Shown here in pieces: positions 36,987 to 44,780 of a DNA stretch of 64,000 bases. How positions within the stretch are numbered: the first letter of the stretch is position 1; each line of letters opens with the position of its first letter. The translations under genes were made by a program, and so were the position numbers. Below the pieces are notes generated by a model, which saw only the letters and a program-made list of their open reading frames with translations, ran no database searches and was not told where the DNA came from. The DNA is from Pseudonocardia sp. EC080619-01 (GTDB taxonomy: Bacteria; Actinomycetota; Actinomycetes; Mycobacteriales; Pseudonocardiaceae): contig NZ_CP012184.1 in assembly GCF_001420995.1 (NCBI RefSeq), positions 3,518,501 through 3,582,500 of the forward strand. Reading direction: 5' to 3'.

Positions 36987-37388
36987 ATGACGTCTCCGAC
37001 TCCGCCGCCGCAGGCCGCGGCGCGGGCCCGCGCCGGCGAGCCCGGGCCGGCCGCCACGGTGGCGCTCTACGCGCTCGCCCGGCTGGGCCTGGTCGCGGTC
37101 ATCGCGCTGCTGCTCGGGTTCGCCGGGGTCCCGCTGCTGGTGGCCTTGCTCGTGGCGCTGGTCGTCGCGCTGCCGCTGTCGATGGTCCTGTTCCGCGGGC
37201 TGCGCGCCCGGCTGGACCGGGCGGTCGCCACGGCGACGGCCCGGCGCTCCGCGGAGCGCGAGTCGCTGCGCGCCCAGCTGCGCGGTGACGTCGGGCCGCC
37301 GCCCGCTCCGGAGCAGGACGCGCCGGCCGGCGCCGACGAGCCCCCGGCGCGGGACGACCAGGGCGGGGAGCGCGCCGACCGGTCCTGA
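36987..37388 (+). CDS. Small membrane protein (DUF4229-like)
   Basis: 133 residues. Two tightly spaced hydrophobic helices, TVALYALARLGLVAVIALLLG and LLVALLVALVVALPLSMVLF, are followed by a basic amphipathic stretch RARLDRAVATATARRSAERESLR and an acidic Pro-rich tail. The YALARLGL start of the first helix fits DUF4229 proteins, which lie beside menA in other actinobacteria. It converges with menA (6-nt gap). Confidence 0.72.
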   Translation: MTSPTPPPQAAARARAGEPGPAATVALYALARLGLVAVIALLLGFAGVPLLVALLVALVVALPLSMVLFRGLRARLDRAVATATARRSAERESLRAQLRGDVGPPPAPEQDAPAGADEPPARDDQGGERADRS

Positions 37389-37394
37389 GGACGG

Positions 37395-38267
37395 TCAGCC
37401 GATCGCCAGGCCCACCGCGACGGCGACCGCCCAGGCCAGCAGCAGCAGGCCGGTGTCGCGCAGCACCGGGATCAACGCCGGCCCGTCCGCGCCGCCGAGC
37501 ACCGTGCGCACCGGCCGGACCGCCGCGGGCAGCGCGAGCAGCGCGACGACCAGGCCGGGCCGGTCGAACGCCGCCCCGACCGCGATCACGAAGGGCACCA
37601 GCGCCGTCAGCACGTAGAGCAGCCGCGTGCCGCGGTCGCCCAGCCGGACGGCGAGGGTCCGCTTGCCCGCGATCCGGTCGCCCGGGATGTCACGCAGGTT
37701 GTTCGCGACGAGCACCGCGCAGGTCAGCAGGCCCGCACCGGCCGAGGCCCCGACGGTGGCGGCGTCGACCGTGCCGGCCTGGGTGAACGCCGTCCCCAGC
37801 ACCGCGACCGGTCCGAAGAAGACGAAGACCGCGATCTCGCCGAGCCCGGCGTAGCCGTAGGGCCGGGTGCCGCCCGTGTAGAACCAGGCCCCGACGATGC
37901 ACAGCGCGCCGACGGCGATCAGCCACCACTGGCCGGACACCGCGGTGAGCGCGAGCCCGGCGAGCGCGGCGACCCCGAAGCAGGCGAACGCGGCCGCCTT
38001 GACGGTGGCCGGCTCCGCCGCGCGGGAGCCGACGAGCCGCTGGGGGCCGACGCGGTCGTCGTCGGTGCCGCGGATGCCGTCGGAGTAGTCGTTCGCGAAG
38101 TTGACCCCGATCACCAGCGCGACCGCCACGACCAGGGCGAGCAGTGCTGCTCCCGGGGCCACGGCACCGGCGCCGATCGCGGCACCGGTCCCGACGAGTA
38201 CGGGGGAGATCGCGGTGGGCAGGGTGCGCGGGCGCGCTCCCTCGATCCACTCTGCCGTCGTGGCCAC
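37395..38267 (-). CDS. menA: 1,4-dihydroxy-2-naphthoate polyprenyltransferase
   Basis: 290 residues, UbiA-type membrane prenyltransferase with about eight helices. It joins the polyprenyl chain to 1,4-dihydroxy-2-naphthoate to give demethylmenaquinone. The first Asp-rich motif is [17 protein letters not shown] and the second [23 protein letters not shown]; both bind Mg2+-diphosphate. The product is methylated by MenG at 61263. GTG start. Confidence 0.93.
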   Translation of the reverse strand: MATTAEWIEGARPRTLPTAISPVLVGTGAAIGAGAVAPGAALLALVVAVALVIGVNFANDYSDGIRGTDDDRVGPQRLVGSRAAEPATVKAAAFACFGVAALAGLALTAVSGQWWLIAVGALCIVGAWFYTGGTRPYGYAGLGEIAVFVFFGPVAVLGTAFTQAGTVDAATVGASAGAGLLTCAVLVANNLRDIPGDRIAGKRTLAVRLGDRGTRLLYVLTALVPFVIAVGAAFDRPGLVVALLALPAAVRPVRTVLGGADGPALIPVLRDTGLLLLAWAVAVAVGLAIG

Positions 38268-38273
38268 GGGGCG

Positions 38274-38279
38274 AATCTA
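38274..38279 (-). promoter_or_regulatory. Leaderless -10 hexamer for menA
   Basis: Reads TAGATT on the minus strand and ends 6 nt before GTG 38267. Confidence 0.55.
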
Positions 38280-38355
38280 TCCCGATCCGGTTCCGGCCGA
38301 CGCCGGAGCGCGGCCGGTGCGGGGTGAACCCGGCCACCGGCCGGCGACGGCGGGG

Positions 38356-39921
38356 TCAGCGCGCGCCCGAGGGCCCCCGCTGGGCCGACCCGGGGACGGT
38401 CCCCGCGGCGGCCTGGCGGTCACCGTCGGGCACCGAGCCGTCGTCCGGGCCGTCGACCGGTTCGTCACCCGGCTCCCCGCCGGCGTCCGGCGTGGTGGAG
38501 GTCCCGCCCGTCGCGGTCCCGGACGGGGTGGCCGGGTCCGGGGTGTCCGAGGAGGGGCTCGACGGGGTGGCCGGGGCGGTGCCCGGCGTCTCCGGCTCGT
38601 CGGCCGGAGCGGTACCGGGGGTGGTCGGGGCCGCCGCGGCGTCGTCGTCCGCGGGGCCGGGTACGGCACCGGGCCCGGCGGGGGCCGCGGCGCAGCCCGG
38701 CACGTCACCCGGGAGCTGCGCGAACGCCGACGACGGCAGGTACTGCTCGTCCCCGATCCGCACGAAGTCGCCCTCGGTGCACTGCACCGGCACCTCGGTC
38801 GCGTCGACGGCGATCCCGACGGACTCCGCACCGGCCTCGGGCCGGGCGAGGATCTGCACGTCCGGCGCGCCCTCGGTCTCGACCGCGGACAGCCGCTGCG
38901 AGCCCGTCCACAGGTAGTCGACCTGGACCTGCGAGTTGTCCTTCAGCCCGAGGACGTCCCAGAAGATCCCGTCGCCGAGGTCGATCCCGGCCGGGTTGGC
39001 GGGCTTGCGGTCGAACTGGTCCTTGCCGCCGTTGTGGCCGTCGTGGAAGGCGGCGGCGGCCTGCGGGAGGCCCTGCGGCAGGTCCTTCCACATCTGGCGC
39101 TCGTTCGAGGGGTTCCAGTAGTCGTCCTTGGTGTTCCACGGCCCGATGTCCCAGACCGGCGCGATGGCGCACCTGCCGTTCGGCGCGCACACCTTCACCG
39201 AGTAGTCGGTCTTGCCGTTGGCCGACAGCGCCCGGCGGGAGGGCAGCGCGACGAAGCGGTCCCGCGGCGCGATCTTGTGGCCGTTGGCCGTCGTGCCGCC
39301 CTCGAGGCCCTCGCGGGTCGCGAACACCGAGTAGCTGCGCGGCGCGGCCTCGGCCTGCGGACCGGACTCGGCGTCGGCCTCGGACTCGGTGGCGGGCTCG
39401 GCCGTGAGCGTCACCTCCCGCACCGACGGCGACGCCGTCCCGGTGGAGCTGAGCACGAGCCTGCCCTGCACCTCGCGGACGGTCTCCGGGAGCTCCGCGC
39501 GGTCGCCCTCGGCCGGGATCCACTCGGTCCAGCCGCCGCCGGGCTTGCGCCCGCGGACGTCCATCGTCGCGGACGACCCGGGCGGGGTGTCCGCGACCAG
39601 GGTGGACCCGACCTCGCGGGTGGGGGCGTCGAGAGTGTGCGGTTCGAGGGTCAGCAGCCCGGTCGGCACGACGCCGACCGGGTCGGCCGACGCCTCGGCG
39701 TCGCTGCTCTCGTCGGCCGGTGCACCGACCGCCGTCGCCCGGTCGAACCGGGCGCCGCCGTCGTCGACGACGACGCCGGGACCGCTGCCCCCTGACAGCT
39801 CCGGCTGCCAGCTCGCCCCGGGCTCCGCCGCGACGGCGGGCACCACGGCGACCGCACAGAGCGCGCCGGTGGCGGCGAGCAGACCGACACCCCGCAGCCC
39901 GGTCCGCGTGATCCTGCGCAT
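38356..39921 (-). CDS. Secreted protein with RlpA/double-psi-barrel-like domain and disordered C-tail
   Basis: 521 residues from 39921 (alternative start 39942). A signal peptide with twin Arg, MRRITRTGLRGVGLLAATGAL, ends near AVAAEPG. Residues 60-170 form a beta-rich domain; 195-320 contain SYSVFATREGLEGGTTANGHKIAPRDRFVALPSRR and APVWDIGPWNTKDDYWNP, whose VxDxGP layout resembles double-psi beta-barrel domains of RlpA-type proteins. The last 130 residues are Pro/Thr/Gly-rich. It probably acts at the cell wall; the enzymatic activity is unproven. It lies between menA and menE without an obvious link. Confidence 0.72.
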   Translation of the reverse strand: MRRITRTGLRGVGLLAATGALCAVAVVPAVAAEPGASWQPELSGGSGPGVVVDDGGARFDRATAVGAPADESSDAEASADPVGVVPTGLLTLEPHTLDAPTREVGSTLVADTPPGSSATMDVRGRKPGGGWTEWIPAEGDRAELPETVREVQGRLVLSSTGTASPSVREVTLTAEPATESEADAESGPQAEAAPRSYSVFATREGLEGGTTANGHKIAPRDRFVALPSRRALSANGKTDYSVKVCAPNGRCAIAPVWDIGPWNTKDDYWNPSNERQMWKDLPQGLPQAAAAFHDGHNGGKDQFDRKPANPAGIDLGDGIFWDVLGLKDNSQVQVDYLWTGSQRLSAVETEGAPDVQILARPEAGAESVGIAVDATEVPVQCTEGDFVRIGDEQYLPSSAFAQLPGDVPGCAAAPAGPGAVPGPADDDAAAAPTTPGTAPADEPETPGTAPATPSSPSSDTPDPATPSGTATGGTSTTPDAGGEPGDEPVDGPDDGSVPDGDRQAAAGTVPGSAQRGPSGAR

Positions 39922-40034
39922 GTCGACAAACCCCCGCTGCATCGTGTGACTCGTGTGACGACCGTGATTCCGGTGATCCCTGTGGACCGTGTGTCGTCAG
40001 TGGCTGAAGCACACTCGATGTACAGGCGGGGCGC

Positions 40035-40049
40035 AACGCACGCTGCGTT
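40035..40049. promoter_or_regulatory. Palindrome upstream of the secreted-protein gene
   Basis: AACGCA and TGCGTT flank CGC, in the 260-nt gap between the secreted-protein start and the menE stop. A candidate operator; nothing else is recognisable in this gap. Confidence 0.35.
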
Positions 40050-40181
40050 AACCAACTCCAAGGTGTGTACGTCCGTTTCACTGGACCGGGTGGCTCTCTC
40101 TCCACCCGGCGCGGCGCGTTCGGTCGCGCTCCGCGACCGGTGATTCCGGTGGGTGATCGGACCGGGCGGACGACGGCCCGG

Positions 40182-41357
40182 TCAGCTCGCCGGGGCGAAC
40201 AGCCTGGCGACGGCGGCCCGGTCGGGCTTCCCGATCCCCCGCTCCGGGACGGCCGCGGCGCGGCGGATCGTCCGCGGGACCGCGGCCCGGCCGCACGACG
40301 CACGCACGGCGTCCTGCAGCGCGGAGTCCGGCGGAGCACCGTCGTCGGTGGTCACCACCAGCGCGGCCACGACCTGGCCCCACTCCGCGTCCGGGAGCCC
40401 CACCACGCAGGCGCCGCCCACCCCGGGCAGCGCCAGCAACGCCCGCTCGACGGCCGCCGGGGCGACCTTCTCGCCGCCGGTGTTGATCACGTCGTCCGCC
40501 CGGCCGAGCACGGTCAGCCGCCCGTCGGGACCGAGCTCGCCGAGATCGCCGGTGCGGAACCCTTCCGGCCCGAACGACGCGGCGGTGGCGTCCGGCGCGC
40601 CGAGGTAGCCGGCGGCGACGACCGCCCCGCCGAGCACCACCCGTCCGGAACCGGGCTCGATCGTCACCGACACACCCTCCAGTGCGGCACCGTCGTAGAC
40701 CGACCCGCCGCAGGTCTCGCTCATCCCGTAGGTGGCGACCACCCGGATCCCGGCCGCCTCGGCCCGGGCCCGCAGGGCGGGATCGAGCGCGGCCCCGCCG
40801 ACCAGCACGGCGTCGTAGCCGGCGAGCGCGTACAGCGGGGCGGAGCCGTGGTCGAGGACGCGGCCCAGCTGGGTCGGGACGAGGCTCGTGTAGCGGCGGT
40901 CGCCGTGCCGCATCCGGCCGGTGGCCCGGGCGAACCCGGCGGGCCGGAATCCCTCGCGGACGTCCTGCACCACGCACGCCGTCCCGGCCAGCAGGGCCCG
41001 CGAGACCACCTGCAGTCCCGCGACGTGCTCGGCAGGTAGCGCGAGCAACCAGGCCCCCGGCCCGCCGAGGCGGTCGTGGGTGGCGGCGGCGGAGGCGCGT
41101 AGCGCGTCACCGGTCAGCGCGACGTGCTTGGGTTCCCCGGTCGATCCCGAGGTGGCGACGACGGCGGCGAGCCCGTCCGGCAGCGCCTCCGCGGCGACGG
41201 CCCTGGCGACCGGCTCCGGCAGCGGCGGCTCGCCGCCCGGCGCCGCCCGCACCGGCAGGACCGCGGGCCCGGCGCCGTCGAGCGCGGAGCGCAGCGCCGC
41301 GGCCAGGCGCGTCACCGACTCGGACGATCCGTCCACCCCGACCACACGCACGTCCAT
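40182..41357 (-). CDS. menE: o-Succinylbenzoate--CoA ligase
   Basis: 391 residues, ANL superfamily, compact as usual for actinobacterial MenE. It forms o-succinylbenzoyl-CoA, the substrate of MenB. Motifs: VVATSGSTGEPKHVALT (P-loop), ATYGMSETCGGSVYDG (A5), FRTGDLGELGPDGRLTVLGRADDVINTGGEKV (hinge) and GKPDRAAVARL with the catalytic Lys. ATG 41357 is the start; the frame extends upstream, but that part is Arg-rich and lacks coding character. Confidence 0.9.
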   Translation of the reverse strand: MDVRVVGVDGSSESVTRLAAALRSALDGAGPAVLPVRAAPGGEPPLPEPVARAVAAEALPDGLAAVVATSGSTGEPKHVALTGDALRASAAATHDRLGGPGAWLLALPAEHVAGLQVVSRALLAGTACVVQDVREGFRPAGFARATGRMRHGDRRYTSLVPTQLGRVLDHGSAPLYALAGYDAVLVGGAALDPALRARAEAAGIRVVATYGMSETCGGSVYDGAALEGVSVTIEPGSGRVVLGGAVVAAGYLGAPDATAASFGPEGFRTGDLGELGPDGRLTVLGRADDVINTGGEKVAPAAVERALLALPGVGGACVVGLPDAEWGQVVAALVVTTDDGAPPDSALQDAVRASCGRAAVPRTIRRAAAVPERGIGKPDRAAVARLFAPAS

Positions 41358-41726
41358 GGGGGACCAGCCTGCCACCGTGACGATCGCGACCGTCGGTGGC
41401 GTCCGAACGGAGCCTTCATCAGATGTGACGAATGAGGTAGGGGAGCTGCAACGGACCGCCGCTCCCGCACGACAGGCCGGACGAGAGCGGCGGCACCACG
41501 TCCCGCTCCGCGGAGGTCGAAGGAGCTCCCCATGTCGCACAGCGCACCCGCCGGCTCGTCCCCGACCGGCAGCCCGCGTTCCCTGCGTTGCCGCAGGCCG
41601 GCCGCGACCGGGCACCGCGCCGCCGCCGGCGAGCTGGCCGCACTGGCGTTCCTCAGCCCGGTGCCCGCCGCCCCGGCGGCCGCGCGGCCGGCACCGGTGC
41701 CGCACCCGCGCCCGTCGGCGGAGTGA
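41358..41726. other. menE-menB intergenic region
   Basis: 369 nt upstream of menE and facing the menB stop. It carries the menE -10 candidate CAGGCT (minus strand, 41366-41371) and the doubtful small frame at 41532. The stretch 41410-41440 is locally AT-richer. Confidence 0.5.
41532..41726 (+). CDS. Possible small protein, 64 residues (doubtful)
   Basis: ATG 41532 has AAGGAG 8 nt upstream. The predicted peptide begins MSHSAPAGSSPTGSPRS and is Ala/Pro/Ser/Arg-rich without a predicted domain. Its stop is immediately followed by the menB stop on the other strand. It could equally be the 3' flank of menB. Confidence 0.3.
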   Translation: MSHSAPAGSSPTGSPRSLRCRRPAATGHRAAAGELAALAFLSPVPAAPAAARPAPVPHPRPSAE

Positions 41727-42629
41727 TCAGTAGTGCCAGGGGAACGGTGACCAGTCCGGGTCCCGCTTCTGCAGGAACGAGTCCCGGCCCTCGACCGCCT
41801 CGTCGGTCATGTACGCCAGCCGGGTCGCCTCTCCGGCGAACAGCTGCTGGCCGACCAGGCCGTCGTCGGCGAGGTTGAACGCGTACTTCAGCATCCGCTG
41901 CGCGGTCGGGGACTTGCCGTTGATCTCACTGGCCCACTGCAGCGCGGTGGTCTCCAGCTCGGCGTGCGGGACGACCTCGTTGACCGCGCCCATCCGGTGC
42001 ATCTGCTCGGCCGAGTAGGTCCGGCCCAGGAAGAAGATCTCCCGGGCGAACTTCTGCCCGACCTGCTTGGCCAGGTACGCCGAGCCGTAGCCGCCGTCGA
42101 ACGAGCCGACGTCGGCGTCGGTCTGCTTGAACCGGGCGTGCTCGGCCGAGGCCAGGGTCAGGTCGGCGACCGCGTGCAGCGAGTGCCCGCCACCGGCGGC
42201 CCAGCCGTTGACCACGGCGATGACGACCTTGGGCATGAACCGGATCAGGCGCTGGCACTCCAGGATGTGCAGCCGCCCCGCCCGCCCGGCCTGCACGGTG
42301 TCGGCGGTGTCGCCGTCGGCGTACTGGTAGCCGGTGCGGCCGCGGATGCGCTGGTCCCCGCCGGAGCAGAAGGCGCGCTTGCCGTCCTTGGGGGAGGGCC
42401 CGTTCCCGGTCAGCAGCACGGCGCCGACGTCGGCGCTGGTCCGGGCGTGCTCCAGGGCGGTGAACAGCTCGTCGACGGTGCCGGGGCGGAACGCGTTGAG
42501 GACCTCGGGCCGGTCGAACGCGATCCGCACCGCCCCGGTGGCCACCGCACGGTGGTAGGTGATGTCGGTGAAGGAGAACCCCTCCACCGGCCGCCAGGCG
42601 TCGGGATCGAAGGTCTCGGAGACGGGCAT
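41727..42629 (-). CDS. menB: 1,4-dihydroxy-2-naphthoyl-CoA synthase
   Basis: 300 residues, crotonase fold. It closes the second naphthoquinone ring from o-succinylbenzoyl-CoA. Visible: the NTP-binding-like FDRPEVLNAFRPGTVDEL, the oxyanion-hole block FCSGGDQRIRGRTGY, VNGWAAGGGHSLHAVADLTLAS and the active-site region QTDADVGSFDGGYGSAYLAK with the conserved Asp. A C-terminal WSPFPWHY is typical of MenB. Confidence 0.95.
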   Translation of the reverse strand: MPVSETFDPDAWRPVEGFSFTDITYHRAVATGAVRIAFDRPEVLNAFRPGTVDELFTALEHARTSADVGAVLLTGNGPSPKDGKRAFCSGGDQRIRGRTGYQYADGDTADTVQAGRAGRLHILECQRLIRFMPKVVIAVVNGWAAGGGHSLHAVADLTLASAEHARFKQTDADVGSFDGGYGSAYLAKQVGQKFAREIFFLGRTYSAEQMHRMGAVNEVVPHAELETTALQWASEINGKSPTAQRMLKYAFNLADDGLVGQQLFAGEATRLAYMTDEAVEGRDSFLQKRDPDWSPFPWHY

Positions 42630-42636
42630 GATCGGC

Positions 42637-42642
42637 AGCCTA
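42637..42642 (-). promoter_or_regulatory. Leaderless -10 hexamer for menB
   Basis: Reads TAGGCT on the minus strand and ends 7 nt before ATG 42629. Confidence 0.55.
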
Positions 42643-42757
42643 GAGTCCGCGCTCCGGCTCCAGCAGGCCGCGCCCTCGGCGCCCGCTCGTCGCGCGGGGT
42701 GGCGGGCACGCTGCGAGTCTGCGAGGGCCGCCCGATCCCGAGCAACGGAGTTCCGCC

Positions 42758-43357
42758 GTGCGCCGCACGCTGATGATCGTCCTCGTCGCCCTCCCCGGCC
42801 TGCTGCTCGCGCTCGCCGGCTACCACCACCCGCGCGGGCTCGACCTGACGACGGCGAACGAGTGGTGGACCGCGCACGTCCCGCTGGTCCCGGTGTTCCC
42901 GCTGCTCGGCGTGGCGCTGTGGGTGCTGCTGCGCCAGGAGACCGGGCCGGTCGCCTGGATCGGGAAGATCGGGGCGTACCTGTTCGGGTGCTTCTACACC
43001 GCGCTCGACTGCCTGGCCGGGATCGCGGCCGGGCTGGTGCTGGAGACCGAGGGCCGCGGGCAGCAGTCGATCATCGAGCTGATCGCGCTCGGCGACCGGC
43101 TCTCCTACATCGGGACGGCGTCGTACCTGGTCGCGACGGTCTGCGTGGCGGGGCTGCTGTTCCGCCGGGCCGGGTGGGCGGTCCTGCCGGGGGCGGTGCT
43201 GCTGATCGGTGCGGCGATCCCGTTCCAGACCTCGCACATCTTCTGGCCGACCGGCGTGGTCGCGATGCTGCTGACCGGGCTGGGCGCCGGGCTCGTCGAG
43301 TGGGCCCGGCCGGTCCCGGCGGGGACCGGCGACCGTGAAGGGATGCGCATCTCCTGA
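42758..43357 (+). CDS. Membrane protein of unknown function
   Basis: 199 residues with about five hydrophobic helices: LMIVLVALPGLLLALAGYHH, HVPLVPVFPLLGVALWVLL, KIGAYLFGCFYTALDCLAGIAAGLV, YIGTASYLVATVCVAGLLF and VVAMLLTGLGAGLVEWA. A His pair (YHHPRGLD) follows helix 1. The layout is regular and looks real, but no family is recognised. GTG start. It is not tightly coupled to its neighbours. Confidence 0.68.
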   Translation: MRRTLMIVLVALPGLLLALAGYHHPRGLDLTTANEWWTAHVPLVPVFPLLGVALWVLLRQETGPVAWIGKIGAYLFGCFYTALDCLAGIAAGLVLETEGRGQQSIIELIALGDRLSYIGTASYLVATVCVAGLLFRRAGWAVLPGAVLLIGAAIPFQTSHIFWPTGVVAMLLTGLGAGLVEWARPVPAGTGDREGMRIS

Positions 43358-43409
43358 TCGACGGGGCAGACTCGGCCGCGGAGTTCCACCCGTTGCCGTG
43401 TCGGACCCT

Positions 43410-43414
43410 GGAGG
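43410..43414 (+). promoter_or_regulatory. Ribosome binding site of the transhydrogenase gene
   Basis: GGAGG 8 nt before ATG 43423 selects this start over an in-frame ATG at 43393. Confidence 0.6.
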
Positions 43415-43422
43415 ACGCGTCC

Positions 43423-44718
43423 ATGACGATCCCGAATGTCGACCTCACCGAGGAGACGATCTTCACCTGGGGCGCGCCGCCCCTGAAGTTCGGTGCCGGC
43501 TCGATCGACGAGATCGGTTTCGAGATGACCGGCTACGGGGCGGGCCGGGTCCTCATCGTGACCGACCCCGGTGTGCGCCTGCTCGGCATCCCCGAGCGCA
43601 TCGCCGAGTCCCTGCAGCGCTACGGCATCGGTTCCGAGATCTTCGACGGCGTCCACGTCGAGCCGACCGACGACTCGATGGTCAAGGCCACCGAGTACGC
43701 CCGCGCCCAGGGCCCGTGGGACGGCTTCGTCGCCGTCGGCGGCGGGTCCGCGATCGACACCGCCAAGGCGATCAACCTGCTGACCAGCGGCCCCGGCGAG
43801 CTGATGGACTTCATCAACAAGCCGATCGGCAACGCGAAGGTGCCCGAGGGCCCGCTCAAGCCGCTGATCGCCGTCCCGACGACGGCCGGTACCGGCTCGG
43901 AGTCCACCGCGATGTGCGTGCTGGACATCCTGTCGATGAAGGTCAAGACCGGGATCAGCCACTGGCGGCTGCGCCCGACCCTGGCCGTGATCGACCCGCT
44001 GGTCACGATGTCGCTGCCGCCGGAGGTCACCGCCGCGTCCGGGATGGACATCGTCTGCCACGCGCTGGAGTCCTACACGGCGCGCTGGTACACGACGTTC
44101 GACCGGAAGAAGCCCGAGGAGCGGGTCACCTACTGCGGCTCGAACCCGGTCTCGGACCTCTGGTGCGAGAAGTCGATGACGCTGCTCGCACAGTCCTTCC
44201 GGGACGCCGTGCACCGCGGCGCCGACGACCTGGAGGCCCGCTCGAACATGATGATGGCGGCGACGTTCGCCGGGATGGGGTTCGGCAACTCCGGCGTGCA
44301 CATCCCGCACGCCAACGCCTACCCGATCGCCGGGATGGTCAAGGACTTCACGCCGGCCGGCTACCCGCAGGACGAGCCGATGGTGCCGCACGGCATGTCG
44401 GTGTCGCTGACCGCGCCGGAGGCGTTCCGGTTCTCCTTCGACTCCGCACCGGACCGGCACCTCAAGGCGGCCGAGCTGATGGCCCCGCGCGCGGACCGGC
44501 TGAACGACCAGCGTGAGCAGCTGCCGTCGGTGCTGATCGACCTGATGCGCGACATCGGCATCCCCAACGGGATCGGCGGCGTCGGGTACACCGAGTCGGA
44601 CGTGCCGGACCTGGTGCCCGGGACGATGAAGCAGCAGCGGCTCCTCGCGACGTGCCCGCGCACCCCCACCGAGGACGACATCGCCGACATCCTCACGAAG
44701 TCGGTCGAGAACTGGTGA
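43423..44718 (+). CDS. Iron-containing alcohol dehydrogenase, hydroxyacid-oxoacid transhydrogenase type
   Basis: 431 residues. TIFTWGAPPLKFGAGSIDEIG opens the domain and GGGSAIDTAKAINLLTS is the nucleotide-binding loop; PTTAGTGSESTAM follows and the metal ligands lie in GMDIVCHALESY and the HIPHANAYPI helix. Length and the long metal-domain insert fit the ADHFE1-like transhydrogenase, which oxidises 4-hydroxybutyrate to succinate semialdehyde while reducing 2-oxoglutarate to D-2-hydroxyglutarate, rather than a simple alcohol dehydrogenase. The next gene supports this (see findings). Confidence 0.83.
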   Translation: MTIPNVDLTEETIFTWGAPPLKFGAGSIDEIGFEMTGYGAGRVLIVTDPGVRLLGIPERIAESLQRYGIGSEIFDGVHVEPTDDSMVKATEYARAQGPWDGFVAVGGGSAIDTAKAINLLTSGPGELMDFINKPIGNAKVPEGPLKPLIAVPTTAGTGSESTAMCVLDILSMKVKTGISHWRLRPTLAVIDPLVTMSLPPEVTAASGMDIVCHALESYTARWYTTFDRKKPEERVTYCGSNPVSDLWCEKSMTLLAQSFRDAVHRGADDLEARSNMMMAATFAGMGFGNSGVHIPHANAYPIAGMVKDFTPAGYPQDEPMVPHGMSVSLTAPEAFRFSFDSAPDRHLKAAELMAPRADRLNDQREQLPSVLIDLMRDIGIPNGIGGVGYTESDVPDLVPGTMKQQRLLATCPRTPTEDDIADILTKSVENW

Positions 44719-44743
44719 GCCGGTGACCTCCGGCAGGCCGGGG

Positions 44744-44749
44744 TAGCGT
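44744..44749 (+). promoter_or_regulatory. -10 hexamer for the FAD/Fe-S dehydrogenase gene
   Basis: TAGCGT lies 31 nt before GTG 44781, followed by a short leader with AGAGGAG at 44770-44776. This is a leadered promoter, unlike many in this window. Confidence 0.5.
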
Positions 44750-44780
44750 CGTCGCGTCCCGGCCTGCCGAGAGGAGTGCT

